A stretch of 64,000 nucleotides of DNA, taken from positions 2,294,001 through 2,358,000 of the forward strand of contig NZ_CP127915.1 in the NCBI RefSeq assembly GCF_032823475.1, in the 5' to 3' direction. The notes beneath the pieces were generated by a model. That model searched no databases and was not told where the DNA came from. It saw nothing but the letters and a program-made list of their open reading frames with translations. The stretch comes from Acinetobacter sp. SAAs474. GTDB lineage: Bacteria > Pseudomonadota > Gammaproteobacteria > Pseudomonadales > Moraxellaceae. Shown here piece after piece: positions 60,686 through 64,000 of this stretch (within the stretch, counting starts at the first letter, position 1; each line of letters opens with the position of its first letter). The translations under genes were made by a program, and so were the position numbers.

Positions 60686-60818
60686 AATAATGGAGCTTAT
60701 GAAAGTGTCTATAGAAAAATATGGCTTATGGCAAACAATATGCGCATTTCTTATTTTGGTAACTGTTCCAATTTTTATCTGGAAATTGCCTGAAATTATC
60801 ACAGCAATTAAAGCCTAA
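60669..60818 (+). CDS. small single-span membrane protein, copy B
   Basis: 49 residues: an N-terminal helix (MDYFSPIMELMKVSIEKYG) and one transmembrane helix (about 24-40, ICAFLILVTVPIFIWKL). The layout and the upstream hairpin repeat those of copy A, though the protein sequences have diverged. AAGAGGAAAAA lies upstream. It precedes the baseplate genes. Confidence 0.6.
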   Translation: MDYFSPIMELMKVSIEKYGLWQTICAFLILVTVPIFIWKLPEIITAIKA

Positions 60819-60833
60819 AGAATAAACCAGTAG

Positions 60834-60850
60834 CGCCGTAAGGCGTTTTT
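60834..60850 (+). terminator. short hairpin CGCC-GTAA-GGCG with T-run
   Basis: CGCC (60834-60837) and GGCG (60842-60845) pair with a GTAA tetraloop, followed by TTTTTT. It contains one copy of the enriched 6-mer. Confidence 0.6.
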
Positions 60851-60870
60851 TACACCCAAAGGAAAGTGAA

Positions 60871-61509
60871 ATGGCAATAAGCGATGTTATTGGCTCAACC
60901 ATGGCAAGCCCTATTACTGATACAGTCGGCTCACTTTTGGTGGGTGGTAATCGTTCAGTGATGGGTATGTTTGCTGATGTAGTAGTAAAAGAAACACATA
61001 AGGATGAATGGATTATCACAGAGCACCCTGTCGAATATGGATCACCAATCTCAGACCATGTTTATAAAGTTCCTGAAGAAGTCACAATGGAGATGGGGTG
61101 GTCTGAAAGTGCGGGAAAATTAAACAGCCTGCTTGGTGGTAGTTTTATTGGTTTAAGTATGAGTTTGCGTGGTATATATCAGGGGTTTTTAGCACTAGGT
61201 GGTCAGAAGTTAATGATTTCAACTGGTAAGCGTTTATATACAAACATGGTGATTAAAAATATTCATTGTGAAACGGATATGACCACTGAGAATGCTTTAA
61301 TACTTAAAATCACATTTAAAAAAGTCATTATAGCGACCACAAAAGAAACTGAAGTCTTGATTGAAGATCAAAAGAATCCAGAAGTGACCAGCGGTGTTCA
61401 GAATGAGGGAACTAAACAGGCACAACCAGTGAATCAATCACTAGTAACACAGATTTCAGGTTTTGGCCAGACTGGTGGTGCATACACATTAGGGTGGCCG
61501 TTATGGTAA
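60871..61509 (+). CDS. baseplate protein, Dit-like
   Basis: 212 residues. The N-terminal region (SPITDTVGSLLVGGNRSVMG, MFADVVVKETHKDEWIITEH) and HVYKVPEEVTMEMGWSES resemble the Dit-like phage tail/baseplate family of myoviruses; the C-terminal tail is flexible (PEVTSGVQNEGTKQAQPVNQ). It would be part of the hub where the tube meets the baseplate. AAGGAAAG lies before the ATG. Family by pattern and position. Confidence 0.65.
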   Translation: MAISDVIGSTMASPITDTVGSLLVGGNRSVMGMFADVVVKETHKDEWIITEHPVEYGSPISDHVYKVPEEVTMEMGWSESAGKLNSLLGGSFIGLSMSLRGIYQGFLALGGQKLMISTGKRLYTNMVIKNIHCETDMTTENALILKITFKKVIIATTKETEVLIEDQKNPEVTSGVQNEGTKQAQPVNQSLVTQISGFGQTGGAYTLGWPLW

Positions 61510-61802
61510 TCAGTGAGATTCCGTTAAGTGCAAAAAATCAAAAATTCAGAATCAAATTAAATAGCAATTTCTATTATTTAAAATTTGTGTTTCTGGGTCG
61601 CTGGTTTATAAGTATTTCAAATGAGCTTGATCAGCCCTTAATTAATAGCTTACCACTAGTTACCGGCATTAATCTGCTTGAGCAGCATCAGCACTTAATC
61701 AAAGGTTCTTTTATTGTTGTAAATAACAATGAAGATGAGAGTCAGTCATTTGGTGATTTAGGTACAGTGATTCGATTGTATTGGAGTGATCCAGATGAGT
61801 GA
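61503..61802 (+). CDS. baseplate plug-like protein
   Basis: 99 residues from ATG 61503 (a GTG at 61494 is a less likely start). It opens with IPLSAKNQKFRIKLNSNFYY and has LDQPLINSLPLVTGINLLEQ, the layout of phage baseplate plug proteins (DUF6983-like). Its start overlaps the end of the Dit-like gene and its end overlaps the following hub gene, so all three are coupled. Beta-rich, without cysteine. Confidence 0.65.
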   Translation: MVISEIPLSAKNQKFRIKLNSNFYYLKFVFLGRWFISISNELDQPLINSLPLVTGINLLEQHQHLIKGSFIVVNNNEDESQSFGDLGTVIRLYWSDPDE

Positions 61803-62754
61803 GTATTGGAAGCGATACTGCAAATTAACAGTGCAAGTTAAAAATGGTGCAGTACAAGCATTAGATCTATCTGATTTTAGAATTACATTTCGTGTTGCCC
61901 AGGCAACTGTAAATAGTCCTAAATTTGCTGAGATTTACATTTATAACTTATCAGAAGAAATGATGAATCTATTGGCAGGTAAGGATAATGAGCAAAAAGG
62001 GCAAACTATCATATTAGAAGCTGGATATCAAAGCTTTTATGACATTGTATTTAAAGGAAGTGTTTTTCAATTTCGCCGTGGTCGAGATAATCCGACTGAT
62101 AAATTCTTGTGCATTATTGCTCAGTCTGGCGAAGCAGCAAAATATGCTATAACTAATGCGTCTGTAATTGCCGGCATTAATGCAATGGAAGAACGCAATA
62201 TTATTTTAAAAGACTTACAGGAAAAAGGTGTTGATCCACGCTATTTAAACGATATAGATAGCAAAGCCTATGTGCGTGGGCGTGTGTTGTTTGGCCAAAG
62301 TACAGAACTTCTAAATAAACTTGCTGCAAATACAGGGTCAGTTTGTCGAATTGAAGATGATCAAATTACCATGATCGAGGAAAATGGTAAGACAAATGAG
62401 CAAGCAATTGTTCTAACTCCTTCAACTGGATTAGTTGGAATGCCGCAGCTCACACTTGATGGACTACGATTTACAGCATTACTCAACCCAAGTATTAAAT
62501 TTGGCTCCCAAATTCAGATTGATATGTCTCTCGTCCAGACTCAGAACTTCGACATAGGTTATGGCCAACAAGGTTTAGATCAACCAGGTAAAAGTATTCA
62601 AAGTGCTGCAGGGAAAAATGGTCATTATAATGTTGTGTCTGCCGAATACTACGGTGATACACGTGGTGATGATTGGTATGTTGATGGTGTTGCTGTTGGG
62701 GTTAATGCAACTCCTCCAATATCTGGTGTAAGTATCGTGGGGGTAGCTGGCTAA
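61795..62754 (+). CDS. baseplate hub protein
   Basis: 319 residues from ATG 61795, which has GGAG eight bases upstream; an upstream GTG (61786) was rejected. It begins with an SEYWKRYCKLTVQVKNG-like strand pattern and FRITFRVAQATVNSPKFAEI, and contains GRVLFGQSTELLNKLAANTG and GMPQLTLDGLRFTALLNPSI, features of the hub proteins that precede Gp138 in DUF3383-type tails. It overlaps its neighbours (8 bases and 1 base). Confidence 0.65.
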   Translation: MSEYWKRYCKLTVQVKNGAVQALDLSDFRITFRVAQATVNSPKFAEIYIYNLSEEMMNLLAGKDNEQKGQTIILEAGYQSFYDIVFKGSVFQFRRGRDNPTDKFLCIIAQSGEAAKYAITNASVIAGINAMEERNIILKDLQEKGVDPRYLNDIDSKAYVRGRVLFGQSTELLNKLAANTGSVCRIEDDQITMIEENGKTNEQAIVLTPSTGLVGMPQLTLDGLRFTALLNPSIKFGSQIQIDMSLVQTQNFDIGYGQQGLDQPGKSIQSAAGKNGHYNVVSAEYYGDTRGDDWYVDGVAVGVNATPPISGVSIVGVAG

Positions 62755-63428
62755 TGGCAACATATCAAACAGAGCATAAGCCTGATCATCTAAGTGTTGC
62801 AAATGATGCAATAAAGGCTGCGATCGCTAATTTATGGACATGCTTGCCTTGCGCCGTGGAAAACTATAATCCTGATGCTGTTACTGTAGATGTTCAGCCA
62901 TTGATTCAGATCCCAATTCTTACAGAAGATGGAGGATTAGATCTGATTTCCCTGCCGGTTATTCCTGATGTTCCCGTGGTTTTTCAAAGAGCAGGTGGCT
63001 TTGCTATTACATTTCCAATCAAAAAAGGTGATGAATGCTTAGTAAAATTTTCAGATCGAAATATTGATCTTTGGTGGAAAAATGGAGGTATTCAGCCTCC
63101 ATTCGATAACCGGAAGCACGATCTGTCAGATGGTTTTGCGTACTTTGGACCACAATCACAAGTTAAAAAGATTCCTGATATTTCTACAGAAGATTTAGAA
63201 ATTCGTAATGATGCTGGTACTTGTAAGATTCAAGTCACACCAGACGGGGTGATTAACTTTATTGGCACTAAATCAGTGTTTCATCATCCTGTTGAGATGA
63301 AGAGTACACTTGATGTGGATGATGTAATTAAGTCACTCGTTGATGTTTTAGCTGCATCAATTAGCTTGAAAGACCATCCACACGGTGGTGTTCAACCTGG
63401 TAATGGTAATACAGGGAAACCAAAGTAA
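62754..63428 (+). CDS. Gp138-family membrane-puncturing spike protein
   Basis: 224 residues. An OB-fold N-terminal half (ALTVDVQPLIQIPILTEDGG-like text; here AVTVDVQPLIQIPILTEDGG) with VVFQRAGGFAITFPIKKGDE and WWKNGGIQPPFDNRKHDLSD is characteristic of Gp138. The C terminus (LKDHPHGGVQPGNGNTGKPK) ends with an H-P-H-G-G motif, in other spikes an iron-binding tip. It pierces the outer membrane when the sheath contracts. It starts on the last base of the hub gene's stop. Confidence 0.85.
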   Translation: MATYQTEHKPDHLSVANDAIKAAIANLWTCLPCAVENYNPDAVTVDVQPLIQIPILTEDGGLDLISLPVIPDVPVVFQRAGGFAITFPIKKGDECLVKFSDRNIDLWWKNGGIQPPFDNRKHDLSDGFAYFGPQSQVKKIPDISTEDLEIRNDAGTCKIQVTPDGVINFIGTKSVFHHPVEMKSTLDVDDVIKSLVDVLAASISLKDHPHGGVQPGNGNTGKPK

Positions 63429-63446
63429 TTTAAATTGAATTGAGGG

Positions 63447-63467
63447 CCGTCGGAAGACGGTTTTTTT
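63447..63467 (+). terminator. hairpin CCGTC-GGAA-GACGG with T-run
   Basis: A perfect 5-base-pair stem with GGAA tetraloop (63447-63460) is followed by seven T and then at once by the next ATG (63468). Confidence 0.75.
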
Positions 63468-63821
63468 ATGCGCTATAGAAAATTAGATGACGATGGTGAT
63501 TATCGGTTTGGCCATAATCAAAATGACTTTCATGTGAATTCTGCTGAAGGCGTAGCTCAGGCTGTAATGACAAGGCTAAAGCTGTGGACTGGTGAGTGGT
63601 TTGCTGATACTTCAGATGGCACAGGATGGGGCACAGATGTACTTGGAAAATACACAAATGAAATGTATGAAATGCTTTTACGTCAACGAATATTAGAAAC
63701 CTCTGGTGTTGAAAGAATTGATTCATTTGAAAGTTCATTTAATGGAAGCACAAGAAAACTCTCAATTGAAGCAACAATTACAACGGTTTACGGCACATCA
63801 AATTTAAGTGGTGAAGTTTAA
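63468..63821 (+). CDS. baseplate wedge protein, gp25-like
   Basis: 117 residues. RYRKLDDDGDYRFGHNQNDF, GVAQAVMTRLKLWTGEWFAD and TILETSGVERIDSFESSF-like text (here ILETSGVERIDSFESSF) match the gp25-like baseplate protein family. The ATG follows directly on a terminator-like hairpin; the only Shine-Dalgarno-like sequence (GAGGG at 63442-63446) lies just before and partly in that hairpin. It ends one base into the next gene (TAATG). Confidence 0.8.
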   Translation: MRYRKLDDDGDYRFGHNQNDFHVNSAEGVAQAVMTRLKLWTGEWFADTSDGTGWGTDVLGKYTNEMYEMLLRQRILETSGVERIDSFESSFNGSTRKLSIEATITTVYGTSNLSGEV

Positions 63822-64000
63822 TGGAAATTACAAGTGTAGCTGTAACGATTGATGAAAATGGCATTAGTGCACCGACTTATAACGAGATTGTTGAATACCT
63901 AAAGGATGAATATAGAACCATTTATGGCGAAGATGCTTATCTAGAAAATGATTCACAAGATGGGCAATGGATCGGCGTGCAAGCAAGAGCAATTCATGAT
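63821..64000 (+). CDS. baseplate J-like protein (5' part)
   Basis: Only the first 60 residues are in the window. ISAPTYNEIVEYLKDEYRTI, YGEDAYLENDSQDGQWIGVQ and ARAIHD form the conserved start of baseplate J-like proteins, normally about 350-400 residues. It overlaps the gp25-like stop. The rest of the baseplate, tail fibres, lysis and possibly integration genes are outside the window. Confidence 0.85.
   Translation, partial: MEITSVAVTIDENGISAPTYNEIVEYLKDEYRTIYGEDAYLENDSQDGQWIGVQARAIHD

Larger units (their letters stand above)
35321..62857. repeat. dispersed 6-mer ACGGCG/CGCCGT, strongly enriched in phage core genes
   Basis: Reading both strands I find about 44 copies between these positions (for example 35321, 35413, 35644, 37510, 38963, 39971, 40799, 40812, 43208, 44516, 46418, 46431, 49572, 52573, 56855, 57257, 60834, 62074, 62852) against 6 in 1-31,080 (7110, 8831, 23482, 26713, 27585, 27990). 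About half extend to CGCCGTG. Copies fall in all three codon phases and in spacers (35644, 50304, 60834), so a protein motif cannot explain them. Confidence 0.8.

Overview
The window reads as a stretch of an AT-rich gammaproteobacterial chromosome, most likely Acinetobacter, that runs into a large myovirus-type prophage. The genus call rests on the style of the host proteins and their neighbourhoods (cydP-cydA-cydB-cydX-ybgE, ktrAB, ilvA/rpiA, argC, clpS-clpA, outer-membrane phospholipase A); no database was consulted.

Host part (1 to about 31,080). The left edge carries part of an FMN-binding glutamate synthase-like protein, then the ribosomal oxygenase RoxA, an ABC1/UbiB-type kinase, a histidine phosphatase and a fatty acid desaturase. 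A leftward cytochrome bd oxidase operon follows, then a YqiJ-like membrane protein, a Rieske ferredoxin and a PfkB sugar kinase. Next come a GNAT acetyltransferase, an M16C peptidase, PldA, the KtrAB potassium system, threonine deaminase, ribose-5-phosphate isomerase, a YgjP metallopeptidase, ArgC, ClpS-ClpA, a YnfA protein, a lytic transglycosylase lipoprotein and a YbaK-type deacylase. Several convergent pairs are separated by clear hairpin terminators.

Prophage part (about 31,080 to beyond 64,000). A leftward early operon (31,235-35,465) encodes an Xis-like HTH protein, a DUF262/ParB-like protein, small coupled ORFs and an ERF-type annealing protein with a long polyglutamine tract. The immunity region (35.5-38.9 kb) contains an S24 repressor and a Cro-like protein, with similar operator-like boxes at both ends. 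Between those ends lie a DUF3800 gene, a zinc-ribbon gene and a candidate small RNA. The rightward early genes (38.9-43.9 kb) include a replication HTH protein, two related PD-(D/E)XK-like nucleases and a phage metallopeptidase. The late genes follow in order: terminase, portal, head protein, DUF2213 protease/scaffold, cement, capsid, connectors, sheath (DUF3383), tube (DUF3277), tail chaperone with a -1 frameshift, tape measure, baseplate, Gp138 spike, gp25 and the start of a J-like protein. No integrase is visible, so the right end and probably lysis and integration genes lie outside the window.

Most notable signals: (1) the 6-mer ACGGCG/CGCCGT occurs about 44 times in the prophage against 6 times in the equally long host part, in all reading frames and between genes, but is missing from the accessory-gene blocks; (2) a canonical A AAT TTT slippery site produces a long form of the tail chaperone; (3) the tape measure looks chimeric, its arginine codons switching from CGN to AGA/AGG near 57,230, exactly where the 6-mer disappears; (4) an accessory block of secreted proteins plus a HEPN-like gene with a helical-repeat partner lies behind it, between two diverged copies of a terminator-plus-small-membrane-protein module.
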